Positions 43,674 to 52,587 of a stretch of DNA of 64,000 bases are shown piece by piece. The translations under genes and the position numbers were made by a program. How positions within the stretch are numbered: the first letter of the stretch is position 1; each line of letters begins with the position of its first letter. The DNA comes from JACCXE01 sp963718605 (GTDB lineage Bacteria > Actinomycetota > Acidimicrobiia > Acidimicrobiales > JACCXE01): positions 2,108,001 to 2,172,000 of the forward strand of contig OY970363.1 in the NCBI GenBank assembly GCA_963718605.1. Direction: 5' to 3'. The notes below the pieces were generated by a model. That model was not told the origin of the DNA. It was given only the letters and a program-made list of their open reading frames with translations, and did not search any database.

Positions 43674-44555
43674 GTGGGGGCACTGGACGGAAAAGTTGGC
43701 ATCGTCACTGGCGCGGGCCGCGGCATCGGGCGGGGCGAGGCGCTCGCCCTTGCAGCCGAGGGCGCGAGCGTGGTCGTCAACGACTTCGAGCAGTCGATGG
43801 CGCAGGCGGTGGTCGACGAGATCGTGTCCGCCGGCGGCAAGGCGATGGCCAACGGCAGCGACGTCGCGAGTTGGACAGGTGCGGAGGCGATGATCGACCA
43901 GGCCGTCGACGCGTTCGGTGGCCTCGACGTGCTGGTCAACAACGCTGGCTTCCTGCGCGACCAGATCAGCTTCAACATGACCGAAGAGAACTGGGACGCA
44001 GTGATCAACGTCCACCTCAAGGGTCACTTCGCGCCGTCGCGGTTCGCGTGTGCGTACTGGCGCAACCGGTTCAAGGCGGGGGATGAGTCGGGCGGCGCGA
44101 TCGTCAACACGGTCAGCGAAGCCGGCCTTTACGGCGGCACCGGCCAGGCCAACTACGTCGCGGCCAAGGCCGGCATCGCCGGGCTCACCATCGGCATGGC
44201 GCGTGAGATGAAGAAGAACAACGTGCGCGTCAACGCGATCGCGCCGCGAGCGCGCACCCGCATGACCGAGGAACTACTCGGGGACTTTGCCGCGGCGAAG
44301 GAAGGCCAGTTCGACGAGTGGAACCCGGACAACGTTGGGCCGGTTGTCGCGTGGCTTGCCAGTCCCCTAGCCGACAAGATCAGCGGACAAGTGTTCGTCG
44401 TGTTCGGCGGACGGGTGCATCGGATGAAGAACTGGGACATGGTCGGCGAGATCGAACAAGACCACGCCTGGACCGTCGAAGAGTTGGCGGCGCGGCGCGA
44501 CGAATTGTTCGGCGACGACCGGCCCGGGCCGCCGCCAATGGGGTTCGGTCGCTAG
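43674..44555 (+). CDS. Short-chain dehydrogenase, MFE-2-like
   Basis: A 293-residue SDR with TGAGRGIG at 12-19, VNNAG at 88-92, Ser148 and the YVAAK catalytic pair (Tyr161, Lys165). The C-terminal extension after residue 240 (GRVHRMKNWDMVGEIEQDHAWTVEEL) is longer than in FabG-type enzymes and matches the (3R)-hydroxyacyl-CoA dehydrogenase domain of multifunctional enzyme type 2. GTG 43674 follows the ALDH stop by four bases. It is probably part of a P450-to-acyl-CoA pathway. Confidence 0.85.
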   Translation: MGALDGKVGIVTGAGRGIGRGEALALAAEGASVVVNDFEQSMAQAVVDEIVSAGGKAMANGSDVASWTGAEAMIDQAVDAFGGLDVLVNNAGFLRDQISFNMTEENWDAVINVHLKGHFAPSRFACAYWRNRFKAGDESGGAIVNTVSEAGLYGGTGQANYVAAKAGIAGLTIGMAREMKKNNVRVNAIAPRARTRMTEELLGDFAAAKEGQFDEWNPDNVGPVVAWLASPLADKISGQVFVVFGGRVHRMKNWDMVGEIEQDHAWTVEELAARRDELFGDDRPGPPPMGFGR

Positions 44556-44557
44556 CT

Positions 44558-45805
44558 GTGCGCGCCCTCGTCTACGGCACCAAGCCGCAATCTTTCGATG
44601 TACCGGCGGGCGCAAGCGAGCTCGCGCAGGCGTTGGCCACCACGCCGTGTGCGCTGAAAGACATCCCCGACGCGCAACCGCTGCGGCCGGACTGGTACGT
44701 CGTGCGACCGTTGCTCACGGGCATCTGCGGCAGCGACTCGAAGCAGATCCTGCTCGACTTCGAGGGTGACACCGATTCGGCCATGAGCGGGTTGTGCTCG
44801 TTCCCGCAAGTGATGGGTCACGAAGTCGTCGGCGAGGTCGTGTCCGGTGGGCCCGAGGCGCGCGGCTTCGAACCCGGCCAGCGCGTCGTGCTGAATCCGT
44901 GGCTGTCGTGCGCGCCCCGCGGCATCATGCCGATCTGCCCGTCGTGCGAAGCGGGCGACTACTCGCTGTGCTGGAGCTTCAACGAAGGTTCGCTGTCGAA
45001 GGGCATTCACACCGGAGTGTCGAGCGACGCCACCGGTGGCTACGCCGAACTGATGCCCGCGCACTCGTCGATGTTGTTCGCGGTGCCCGACAGCATCGAC
45101 AACGAGCACGCGATCTTCGCCGACCCATTCAGCGTGTCGCTGCACTCGATCACGCGGCACCCGCCGCCCGAGGGCGGCAAGGTACTCATCTGGGGTGCGG
45201 GCGCGCTGGGGTCGTGTGCGGTCGCCATCGTGCGGGCGCTGTACCCGACCGTCGAAATCGCGATCGTGGCGCGCTGGGACGCGCAGGCCGACCTCGCCCG
45301 CAAGTTCGGCGCGCACCACGTCATCAAGCTTGACGGCCAGTCCAAACTCGAACTGGTCGAGGACCTCGCGGCGTGGTCTGGCGGCAAGTTGCTGCCGACG
45401 ATGGAAGGCCTCGGTGGGATCCCGATGTGTCATCCCGGCTTCATCGACGTCGCGTACGACACGATCGCCAAGCCCGACACCTTCGAGGTGGCTGTGCGCG
45501 TCCTCAAGGCTCGCGGCACGCTGGTGAAGAGCGGGGTAACGGTGCCCGGTCGCTGGGAGTGGAGCCCGCTCTACTTCAAAGAGATCAACTGGGTCGGCTC
45601 GAACGCGTTCGGTGTCGAGGAAGTCGACGGCGTGCGCAAGCACGGCATCCAGCACTACCTCGACCTTGTTGCCGACGGCCGCATCGATCTCACGGGCCTG
45701 CTCACACACACGTTTGGCCTGTCCCAATGGCAGGACGCGTTCTTCACGATCGCCGAACAGGGCACGACCGGCGCGATCAAAGTGGCGATCGATCCCCACC
45801 GCTAG
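44558..45805 (+). CDS. Zinc-binding MDR alcohol dehydrogenase
   Basis: A 415-residue medium-chain dehydrogenase. The catalytic-zinc region is GICGSDSKQ and GHEVVGEVV, the structural-zinc loop CPSCEAGDYSLC, and the Rossmann loop GAGALGSCAV. It is about 60 residues longer than typical threonine/sorbitol-type enzymes, with an N-terminal 40-residue extension and an insertion in the zinc loop. GTG 44558 lies two bases after the SDR stop, so they are co-transcribed. Confidence 0.85.
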   Translation: MRALVYGTKPQSFDVPAGASELAQALATTPCALKDIPDAQPLRPDWYVVRPLLTGICGSDSKQILLDFEGDTDSAMSGLCSFPQVMGHEVVGEVVSGGPEARGFEPGQRVVLNPWLSCAPRGIMPICPSCEAGDYSLCWSFNEGSLSKGIHTGVSSDATGGYAELMPAHSSMLFAVPDSIDNEHAIFADPFSVSLHSITRHPPPEGGKVLIWGAGALGSCAVAIVRALYPTVEIAIVARWDAQADLARKFGAHHVIKLDGQSKLELVEDLAAWSGGKLLPTMEGLGGIPMCHPGFIDVAYDTIAKPDTFEVAVRVLKARGTLVKSGVTVPGRWEWSPLYFKEINWVGSNAFGVEEVDGVRKHGIQHYLDLVADGRIDLTGLLTHTFGLSQWQDAFFTIAEQGTTGAIKVAIDPHR

Positions 45806-46101
45806 CGCCGCCGACCGACTGCTCGCCGCGTTCGACGACGCCTACGAACTACCGCTCGCGGTCGCGACAGCCGTATTCGCCGAAGGCGTCGCGACCTTCG
45901 CGTGGGCGAACGCCGCGCCCGAGTCTCGCTTCGAGTTCGGCTCGATCGGCAAGACAATGGCGGCGCAGGTTCTGGCCGCGCTCGTGGTCGAAGGCACCGT
46001 CGCGCTCGACGATCCGATCGGCAAGTGGCTTGACGGCGGCGACAACTCGCGAAGGGATGTATCGCGCGGACGCCAAAGTCGCCGGACTCTGGATCGGCTG
46101 A
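45806..46101 (+). pseudogene. Beta-lactamase-family serine hydrolase remnant with internal deletion
   Basis: Directly after the MDR stop one frame encodes the N-terminal part of a class C beta-lactamase/penicillin-binding-type serine hydrolase, including the S-x-x-K motif (FGSIGKTMAA) and LDDPIGKWLDGG. At about 46045 the frame shifts to a short stretch REGMYRADAKVAGLWIG and a stop at 46099-46101, which looks like the C-terminal strand of the same family. Some 250-300 residues between them are missing, including the Y-x-N region. No good start codon is visible. Palindrome F lies 38 nt downstream. Confidence 0.65.
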
Positions 46102-46138
46102 TGGCGACCTACGTGACGTCGGTGAGCGGTAGCGGAGA

Positions 46139-46185
46139 TGCACTTTTCGGGCGTGATCGTGGGCGAATCACACCCGAAAAGTGCA
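46139..46185. repeat. Palindrome after the serine hydrolase remnant (member F)
   Basis: Arms 46139-46157 and 46167-46185 pair at 18 of 19 positions (TGCACTTTTCGGGCGTGAT on the left) around a 9-nt loop. A further GTGCACT copy follows at 46192-46198. It lies between the remnant gene and the amine oxidase gene. Confidence 0.88.
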
Positions 46186-46226
46186 CGTCGCGTGCACTGC
46201 GGCCGGGCGATGGCTAAGAAACACTC

Positions 46227-48065
46227 ATGGCGCATCCGCTTGAACCGTTAACCGCCGACGAGATCGTCGTCGCTACTACGTCGGCGAAAGCCAAGCTGAC
46301 GGACGCGGCGCGCTTCAACGTGGTCACGCTCGACGAACCGCCCAAGGACGACTTTGATCGCCCGCGCCAGGCCCGCATGGTGATCGTGCCCGGTCCCGAG
46401 TGCAGCGTGATCGAGGCCAGCGTCAATGTGGCGACGGGCGAGATCACGAGCTGGACCGAGATCGATGGCGTGCGCGCCGCTCTCGGGTTCGAAGAGTCGT
46501 TCACAGCCATCCTGGCCCTGCACGAAGACCCGCGGTTCAAAGAGGCGCTCGCCAAGCGCGGCATCACCGACCTGTCCAAGGTGCAGGTGGACCCGTGGCC
46601 GACGGGCAACTTCGGCATCGCGCACGAAGACAACAAGCGCGTCACGCGCTGCATCTCGTATTACCGCGAGAACCCGACCGACAACGGTTACGCCCGTCCG
46701 ATCGAGGGGTTGCTTGCGTGGGTCGATCTCGGGCGCGGTGAAGTGCTCGATGTGGTCGACCTCGGCGTGGTCCCGCTGCCCGAAGACCCCGGCAGCTACT
46801 ACCCCGAAGACAACGAGCCGCACCGTCACGACCTCAAGGCGCTCGAGATCGTGCAGCCCGACGGTGTGTCGTACGCGATCGACGGCAACCTGCTCACATG
46901 GCAGAAGTGGTCGATGCGCGTGTCGATGGACGCGCTCGAAGGCCTCGTGCTGCATCAAGTCGCGTATGAGGACAGGTCGATCCTGCATCGCGCATCGATC
47001 AGCGAAATGGTCGTGCCCTACGGCGACCCCGGCCCGATGCACGGCTGGAAGAACGCGTTTGACGCCGGTGAGTGGGGCCTCGGACGCATGGCCAACACCC
47101 TCAAGCTCGGTTGTGACTGTCTCGGTGAAATTCTGTACCTCGATTGGGTCTACGCCGACGAGTACGGCAACCCGACCAAGACCGAGAACGCGATCTGCAT
47201 CCACGAAGAGGACTACGGCATTTTGTGGAAGCACGTCGACCTCAACGGGGGTCGCACCGAGGTGCGTCGCTCGCGGCGCCTCGTCGTGTCGTTCATCTCG
47301 ACGGTCGGCAACTATGAGTACGGCTTCTACTGGTACTTCTACATGGACGGCACGATCCAGCTCGAGGTGAAGCTCACCGGCATCATGTCGACAAAGGCGG
47401 TCGGGCCTGACGACGCCCCGTCGCCGTTCACGCCGATGATCGCGCCCGGCCTCGCGGCTCCCGTCCACCAGCACCTCTTCAACGCCCGGCTCGACTTCGA
47501 CATCGACGGGACGGGCAACGAGGTCTACGAGGTGAACGTGAACCCAGTCGAGGAAGGGGACTGGGGCAACGCGTTCGCGCCTACCGCGACGCGCCTGTCC
47601 ACCGAGCAAGAGGCACAACGCAACACCGACCCGACCCGATCGCGTGTGTGGAAGATCGTGAACCCGTCGAAGCTGAACGCGGTGGGCCAGCCCGTTGGCT
47701 ACAAGTTGCTGCCGGGGGCGACGCCGACGTTGATGGGCCGCCCCGGATCGTCGATCGCGAACCGCGCCGCGTTCGCGACCAAGAACCTGTGGGTCACGCC
47801 GTACGCGCCGGACGAAAAGCGCGCCGCCGGCGACTACCCCAACCAACACGCGGGCGGCGACGGCCTGCCGGCGTGGACGGCCGCGAACCGGTCATTGGTC
47901 GACACCGATGTTGTGGTGTGGCACACGTTTGGCGTCACCCATGTACCCCGGCCCGAGGACTGGCCAGTCATGCCCGTCGAATACTGCGGCTTCTCGCTCA
48001 TCCCTGTCGGCTTTTTTGATCGCAATCCCGCGCTCGACGTCGCTCCGCAGGACCACTGCCACTGA
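46227..48065 (+). CDS. Copper-containing primary-amine oxidase
   Basis: A 612-residue topaquinone enzyme oxidising a primary amine to an aldehyde with release of ammonia and hydrogen peroxide. The self-processed tyrosine is Tyr363 in GNYEYG (N-Y-D/E-Y consensus), the catalytic base Asp279 lies in FDAGEWGLG, two copper histidines are in VHQHLF (His414, His416) and the third in GVTHVPRPEDWPVMP. No signal peptide, so it is probably cytoplasmic. It would feed aldehydes to the aldehyde dehydrogenase encoded upstream. Start ATG 46227; no ribosome-binding site. Confidence 0.93.
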   Translation: MAHPLEPLTADEIVVATTSAKAKLTDAARFNVVTLDEPPKDDFDRPRQARMVIVPGPECSVIEASVNVATGEITSWTEIDGVRAALGFEESFTAILALHEDPRFKEALAKRGITDLSKVQVDPWPTGNFGIAHEDNKRVTRCISYYRENPTDNGYARPIEGLLAWVDLGRGEVLDVVDLGVVPLPEDPGSYYPEDNEPHRHDLKALEIVQPDGVSYAIDGNLLTWQKWSMRVSMDALEGLVLHQVAYEDRSILHRASISEMVVPYGDPGPMHGWKNAFDAGEWGLGRMANTLKLGCDCLGEILYLDWVYADEYGNPTKTENAICIHEEDYGILWKHVDLNGGRTEVRRSRRLVVSFISTVGNYEYGFYWYFYMDGTIQLEVKLTGIMSTKAVGPDDAPSPFTPMIAPGLAAPVHQHLFNARLDFDIDGTGNEVYEVNVNPVEEGDWGNAFAPTATRLSTEQEAQRNTDPTRSRVWKIVNPSKLNAVGQPVGYKLLPGATPTLMGRPGSSIANRAAFATKNLWVTPYAPDEKRAAGDYPNQHAGGDGLPAWTAANRSLVDTDVVVWHTFGVTHVPRPEDWPVMPVEYCGFSLIPVGFFDRNPALDVAPQDHCH

Positions 48066-48069
48066 GCCT

Positions 48070-48083
48070 GTGACTGCAGTCAC
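48070..48083. promoter_or_regulatory. 14-bp perfect palindrome plus tandem 8-mer upstream of the collagen-like gene
   Basis: GTGACTGCAGTCAC is a perfect palindrome just after the amine oxidase stop. Further on, AGCGATCG occurs at 48120-48127 and 48131-48138, an 11-bp period. Either may be an operator for the exported protein gene at 48157; evidence is sequence symmetry only. Confidence 0.3.
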
Positions 48084-48156
48084 GGCGAAACGCCACCTGC
48101 GTTAGGCACACTGCTCTCGAGCGATCGACCAGCGATCGCAACGGGGGTACAGCGGG

Positions 48157-48849
48157 ATGAAAATTGGACGAAGCAGTCTTGCCGTCGCGGCGGCATTCGC
48201 AATCGGGGCAACCGCCGCGGGCGGGATCGCCCTGGCATTGCCTCCGAACGACGTCGTTAACGCGTGTGTCCACTCGGTCACGCGCGCGGTTCGTATTCCG
48301 AAGGCGGGTAGCGGCTGCAATGCGATCGAGGAATCGACCTCGTGGAACAAGCAGGGCACGCCCGGCGCACCCGGTACGCCCGGCGCCACCGGTCCCGCGG
48401 GACCTGCGGGACCTGCCGGACCTGCCGGCACGGCGATGAGCTCGATCGGCAATATGGGAGTGAGTCACGCCGATGCGACCCTGAGCGGTGCGGACTGCTC
48501 GGCGAACGCGTTGCGGGAGAGCTATGGCCCCGTGCACAGCGACATGTTCCTGCCCGCGGGTTCCTACATCGTGAACGATTGGGTGCAGTCGGTTCTCGCT
48601 CCGAGCGCAGCAGGCGGAGCCGCCGGCAGCGCCAAGATCGAGGTTCTGGTCGCCAAGACGCTGAACAGTCAGACGTTGTCGTTCGCGCAGCACACGCTGA
48701 CGAGCGCGGCGTCGGACACGACGATCGAGTTCATGCCGTTCGTGCTCGATCAGGGCACGCTCATCACGGTCTACACAACGGCGATCGCAAAGAACTGCGG
48801 TCAGGCCGCGATCACCGGCGGTGGGGTGACGTTCCTCAAGGTCGGTTAA
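48157..48849 (+). CDS. Secreted collagen-like-repeat protein
   Basis: A 230-residue exported protein: signal peptide (about 1-30, basic MKIGRSS then a hydrophobic core), an N-terminal region with two Cys flanking VTRAVRIPKAGSG, a collagen-like Gly-x-x tract (about 68-91, GTPGAPGTPGATGPAG and so on), and a C-terminal beta-rich domain without recognised family. Short bacterial collagen repeats of this kind often precede trimeric C-terminal heads. The gene stands alone, with ribosome-binding site GCGGG and a 91-nt upstream region. Confidence 0.72.
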   Translation: MKIGRSSLAVAAAFAIGATAAGGIALALPPNDVVNACVHSVTRAVRIPKAGSGCNAIEESTSWNKQGTPGAPGTPGATGPAGPAGPAGPAGTAMSSIGNMGVSHADATLSGADCSANALRESYGPVHSDMFLPAGSYIVNDWVQSVLAPSAAGGAAGSAKIEVLVAKTLNSQTLSFAQHTLTSAASDTTIEFMPFVLDQGTLITVYTTAIAKNCGQAAITGGGVTFLKVG

Positions 48850-48873
48850 GTCGCCGAAGGTCATCGCCGGTCG

Positions 48874-48879
48874 TAGAGT
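48874..48879 (+). promoter_or_regulatory. Predicted -10 box of a leaderless promoter
   Basis: TAGAGT lies 9 nt before ATG 48889 of the nucleosidase gene and sits inside a CGCCGG/CCGGCG inverted repeat (48866-48888). Confidence 0.4.
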
Positions 48880-48888
48880 CGTCCGGCG

Positions 48889-49587
48889 ATGACCATCGCA
48901 CTTATTTGCGCCATGCCGATGGAGCTGAGCCCACTCACGAAGAAGCTCAAGCTCGCCAAGCAGACGCGCAACGGCGTGAAGATGCGCGTCGGCCAACTCG
49001 GCAACGACGAGGTCGTCGCCATTCACACGGGTATGGGCCCCGACCTCGCGCATGATTCGACCGAGGCGTTGTTGGACGCCATCGACGACGTCGCGCGGGC
49101 CGTGGTGTTCGGCATCACCGGCGCGGTGCTTGCGCACACGCAGATCGGCGAACTGATCGTGCCCGAGAGGGTCGTCAACAGCCTGACCGGCGCCGAGTAC
49201 ACGCCGGTCCCGCATGGCGCCACGCCACACGGTGTGATGTGGACCACCAACGTCATCACGCCCGCCCACGAGTTGCCGCCTTTGATCGAGCGCGGCGTCG
49301 TGAGCCTCGACATGGAGACCGCGGTGATCGGCGAGTGCTGCGACCGCCGAGGCATCCCGTGGTCGGTGCGCCGCGCCATCAGCGATCGTGCGACCGACGG
49401 GTCGATCACCGACGAGGTGTTCAAGATGGCGAACATGGACGGCACGCCGAACCCAAAGCGGGTCGCCGCGTTCTTCCTCAAGCACCCACGGAAGGTGCCC
49501 GCGATGCTGCGCCTGGCCAAGGGCGGCAAGTTGGCGACCGAGGTCGCGGCCGACGCCGCGATCGCCGCGGCCCGCCACGTGGGCTAG
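48889..49587 (+). CDS. Purine nucleoside phosphorylase/MTA-SAH nucleosidase superfamily protein
   Basis: A 232-residue PNP/UDP phosphorylase-fold protein. The N-terminal IALICAMPMELSPL resembles the MTA/SAH nucleosidase opening, the GITGAVLAHTQIGEL strand corresponds to the phosphate or catalytic loop, VVSLDMETA gives the purine/ribose Glu, and ISDRATDG gives the catalytic Asp. It could hydrolyse 5'-methylthioadenosine, S-adenosylhomocysteine or a hopanoid nucleoside (HpnG-like); I cannot decide. The BVMO gene follows without a gap. Confidence 0.75.
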   Translation: MTIALICAMPMELSPLTKKLKLAKQTRNGVKMRVGQLGNDEVVAIHTGMGPDLAHDSTEALLDAIDDVARAVVFGITGAVLAHTQIGELIVPERVVNSLTGAEYTPVPHGATPHGVMWTTNVITPAHELPPLIERGVVSLDMETAVIGECCDRRGIPWSVRRAISDRATDGSITDEVFKMANMDGTPNPKRVAAFFLKHPRKVPAMLRLAKGGKLATEVAADAAIAAARHVG

Positions 49588-51186
49588 ATGCCCGAGACAC
49601 TCGACGCGCTGGTCATCGGCGCGGGGTTCAGCGGGCTCTACCTGCTTCATCAACTGCGCGAGCGAGGGTTCAGCGTTCGGTTGCTCGAGGCCGGTTCCGA
49701 CGTCGGCGGGATCTGGCACTGGAACTGCTACCCGGGAGCGCGAGTGGACTCGCACGTGCCGAACTACGAGTTCTCCATGGAAGAGCTTTGGCGCGACTGG
49801 AATTGGACCGAGCGCTTCCCGGCGTGGGATGAGCTGCGGCGGTATTTCCACCACGTCGACGAGGTGCTCGACTTGTCCCGCGACATCCGCTTCGACACGC
49901 GCGTCACCGCGGCGCGATTCGACGTCGACGCCGCCCGGTGGCAGATCGACTGCGCCGATGGGCATCGCGTCACCGCCCGATTCTTTCTGCCCTGCATCGG
50001 TTTCGCGGCGAAGGCGTACATCCCGACGCTTCCCGGCCTGGAGTCGTTCGCGGGTCCGTGTTCTCACACCGCGCACTGGCCCCAGGAGGGCCTCGACATG
50101 ACTGGGCGCCGCGTCGGAGTGATCGGCACCGGCGCGAGCGGCGTCCAAGTGATCCAAGAGGCCGGCAAGGTTGCGTCGCAACTCACCGTGTACCAGCGCA
50201 CGCCCAACCTGGCGCTGCCGATGCGCCAGCAACGGTTCGACGACGCCTCACAGCGTGCGATGAAGGCGAACTATCCCGAGTGGTTCCGCCAACGCGCGCT
50301 GTCGAACGGCGGCTTGTTCGACATCGTGCCCGACGAGCGGTCGGCCCTCGAGGTTCCCGTCGACGAACGGATTGCGAAGTTCGAGTGGGCGTGGGAGAAG
50401 GGCGGCTTCCACTTCTGGGCCGGCACCTTCCGCGACATCATCTTGAACCGCGACGCGAACCAGCTCGCCTACGAGTTCTGGCGCGACCAGACCCGCGCTC
50501 GCATCGATGACCGTGCCGTCGCCGACAAGCTCGCGCCGATGGAACCACCGCATCCCTTTGGTGCGAAGCGGCCGTCGTTGGAGCAGTGGTATTTCGAGGT
50601 GTTCAACCAGGACAACGTCACGCTGGTCGACGTCGGTGACGATCCGATCGCCGAGATCGTTCCCACCGGCGTGCGCACGTCGTCGGCGCAGTACGAACAC
50701 GACATCCTCGTCCTCGCGACGGGGTTCGACGCGAGCACGGGCGGGCTCACGCAGATCGATATCGAGAGCCTCTCCGGTCGCACTCTGGAAGACGTCTGGC
50801 GCGCAGGCGTGCAGACACTCCTGGGGATCGGCATTCCGGGATTCCCCAACTTGCTCATGATGTACGGCCCGCAGAGCCCGACCGCGTTCTGCAACGGCCC
50901 GACCTGCGCCGAGCATCAGGGCAATTGGGTGGCCGATTGCTTGACCTACCTGCGCGACAAAGGCTTCACGCGGATCGAAGCGACCGAGGCCGCGGGCGCG
51001 TCGTGGACCGCGGACATGGAGGACGTCGCCGCGCGCACGCTGCTACCGCTGGCCGACTCGTGGTACCTCGGCGCCAACATTCCAGGCAAGCCCCGGCAGC
51101 TGCTGCATCACATCGGTGTGCAGGAGTACCTGTCCTACTGCGCGCAGAGCGCGGCAGACGGCTACTCGGGCTTCGAGCTGCGCTAA
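49588..51186 (+). CDS. Type I Baeyer-Villiger monooxygenase
   Basis: A 532-residue cyclohexanone-monooxygenase-like flavoprotein. GAGFSG (11-16) and GTGASG (180-185) are the FAD and NADPH loops, and the BVMO fingerprint FAGPCSHTAHWP (154-165) fits F-x-G-x-x-x-H-x-x-x-W-P exactly. GGIWHWNCYPGARVDSH is the substrate/FAD-side loop. The N-terminus is shorter than that of the BVMO at 10955, so they are distinct subfamilies. It begins immediately after the nucleosidase stop and ends convergently with a P450 gene. Confidence 0.92.
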   Translation: MPETLDALVIGAGFSGLYLLHQLRERGFSVRLLEAGSDVGGIWHWNCYPGARVDSHVPNYEFSMEELWRDWNWTERFPAWDELRRYFHHVDEVLDLSRDIRFDTRVTAARFDVDAARWQIDCADGHRVTARFFLPCIGFAAKAYIPTLPGLESFAGPCSHTAHWPQEGLDMTGRRVGVIGTGASGVQVIQEAGKVASQLTVYQRTPNLALPMRQQRFDDASQRAMKANYPEWFRQRALSNGGLFDIVPDERSALEVPVDERIAKFEWAWEKGGFHFWAGTFRDIILNRDANQLAYEFWRDQTRARIDDRAVADKLAPMEPPHPFGAKRPSLEQWYFEVFNQDNVTLVDVGDDPIAEIVPTGVRTSSAQYEHDILVLATGFDASTGGLTQIDIESLSGRTLEDVWRAGVQTLLGIGIPGFPNLLMMYGPQSPTAFCNGPTCAEHQGNWVADCLTYLRDKGFTRIEATEAAGASWTADMEDVAARTLLPLADSWYLGANIPGKPRQLLHHIGVQEYLSYCAQSAADGYSGFELR

Positions 51187-51195
51187 ACGCTTCCG

Positions 51196-52461
51196 CTATT
51201 TGAAGCGGTACGTGATCGGCAGGTGCTTCACGCCGCTCACGAAGTGCGACTCGGAGTACGACGGCTCGCCGGCGGCTTCGATTGACGCGAGCTGCTCGCT
51301 CAGTTTGCCGAGCATCGTGCGGATCTCGCGCCGGGCGAAGTGCGCGCCGAGGCAGAAGTGCACGCCGGCTCCAAATGACAGCTGACGATCTGCGTCCGTG
51401 CGGTTGATGTCGAAGGTCATCGCGTTAGCGAACACGTCTTCGTCGCGGTTGGCCGACGGGTAGCTCAGCAACACCCGTCCCCCTTCGGGAATCGCGACAC
51501 CGCCGACTTCGGCGTCTTGTGTGGCGTAGCGCAGGAAGTGGCGGACCGGCGTGGTCCATCGGATGATCTCTTCGGTGGCGCGCGCAATGCGGTCGGCGTC
51601 GCCGGCGAGACCGAACAGTTGCGACGGGTCGTGCAGCAGCGCTTCCATGCCGCCCGACAGCCCGTACGACGTCGTGTCGTGGCCGGCCGTCGCCACGATG
51701 ATGTAGTACCAAAGCCGTTCGACGTCGCCGATGGGCTCGCCGTCGATCTGCGCGTTTGCGATCACCGATGCAAGGTCGTCGCGCGGCGCCGTCTTGCGGT
51801 CTTCGGCGATCTCGTTGAAGTACGCAATGAACCGCATTACCGAGCCGACCATCGCCGCCTGCGGGTCGTCGCCGCCGAACTCCGGGTCGGCGGCACCGAA
51901 CACGCCTTGGGTGAGCTCGCGCATCAACGGCTCATCCTCTTCGGGCACGCCGTAGATCTCCATGATCACGTGCAGCGTGTACGGCTGGGCGATGTCCGCC
52001 GCGAAGTCACAGCTGTCACCCATCTCGCGCATCTTGGCGATGTACTGATTGGCGATCGCGTCGATACCTTCTTGCCGGCTGCCAACGGCCGCGGGCTTGA
52101 ACCAGTCGTTGGTCACGGCGCGGTGGGTGCGGTGCTTCATGCCGTCGAGCTGCACGAGTGAGGCCGGTAGTGGCATGCCGCTCGCCTCGACCTCGGCCTG
52201 TTGGACGTCGGGGCCGAGTACGGAGAACGGCGTGTTCAACCAATGCGCGTGATCGCGCTCGACGGACTGGATGTCGGCGTGGCGGGTCAGCACCCAAAAC
52301 GGCGAGAACCCCTCCAGTTCGACGGGCAGGATCGGCACGTCGCGTCGCAGGTCCGCGACGCGGGCGTGCCAGGTGTCCATGTCAGCCCACAACTTCGGCA
52401 CGACGAACAGCGCGCCCGGGTTCTCCAGGTCGGCGGCAGTGAGAGGATCGAGCAACGTCAT
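51196..52461 (-). CDS. Cytochrome P450
   Basis: A 421-residue bacterial P450, cytosolic. I-helix AGHDTTS, K-helix E-x-x-R in EEIIR, and haem loop FGAGVHFCLGAHFAR with Cys370. It resembles the CYP125/CYP142-like and other lipid-active actinobacterial groups by general layout, but no substrate can be assigned. ATG 52461 is leaderless-like, with TAACGT 7 nt upstream. It is divergent from lhr across a 126-nt gap that contains palindrome C. Confidence 0.92.
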   Translation of the reverse strand: MTLLDPLTAADLENPGALFVVPKLWADMDTWHARVADLRRDVPILPVELEGFSPFWVLTRHADIQSVERDHAHWLNTPFSVLGPDVQQAEVEASGMPLPASLVQLDGMKHRTHRAVTNDWFKPAAVGSRQEGIDAIANQYIAKMREMGDSCDFAADIAQPYTLHVIMEIYGVPEEDEPLMRELTQGVFGAADPEFGGDDPQAAMVGSVMRFIAYFNEIAEDRKTAPRDDLASVIANAQIDGEPIGDVERLWYYIIVATAGHDTTSYGLSGGMEALLHDPSQLFGLAGDADRIARATEEIIRWTTPVRHFLRYATQDAEVGGVAIPEGGRVLLSYPSANRDEDVFANAMTFDINRTDADRQLSFGAGVHFCLGAHFARREIRTMLGKLSEQLASIEAAGEPSYSESHFVSGVKHLPITYRFK

Positions 52462-52468
52462 GCGTCAG

Positions 52469-52474
52469 ACGTTA
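52469..52474 (-). promoter_or_regulatory. Predicted -10 box of a leaderless promoter
   Basis: On the minus strand TAACGT lies 7 nt before ATG 52461 of the P450 gene; the palindrome at 52490 would overlap the -35 region. Confidence 0.5.
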
Positions 52475-52489
52475 GGGCGCGCCGACCAA

Positions 52490-52549
52490 CCTCCGACTTT
52501 TGGCGTGTGGCGCACCCACGTCGGAGCCTCACACGCCAAAAGTCGGAGG
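52490..52549. repeat. Palindrome in a divergent promoter region (member C)
   Basis: Arms 52490-52509 and 52530-52549 are perfect 20-bp inverted repeats (CCTCCGACTTTTGGCGTGTG) around a 20-nt loop. It lies between the P450 and lhr promoters, so it is not a simple terminator. The outer CCTCCG/CGGAGG is shared with palindrome E. Confidence 0.92.
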
Positions 52550-52575
52550 GAAAAGGCGGTGTCACACCCCGGGCG

Positions 52576-52581
52576 TAGCCT
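52576..52581 (+). promoter_or_regulatory. Predicted -10 box of a leaderless promoter
   Basis: TAGCCT lies 6 nt before GTG 52588 of lhr; no ribosome-binding site. Confidence 0.5.
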
Positions 52582-52587
52582 GGCTGG

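Noticed and set aside
48866..48888. CGCCGG/CCGGCG inverted repeat around the nucleosidase promoter.
   Set aside because: Only six base pairs in GC-rich DNA; too short to call an operator.
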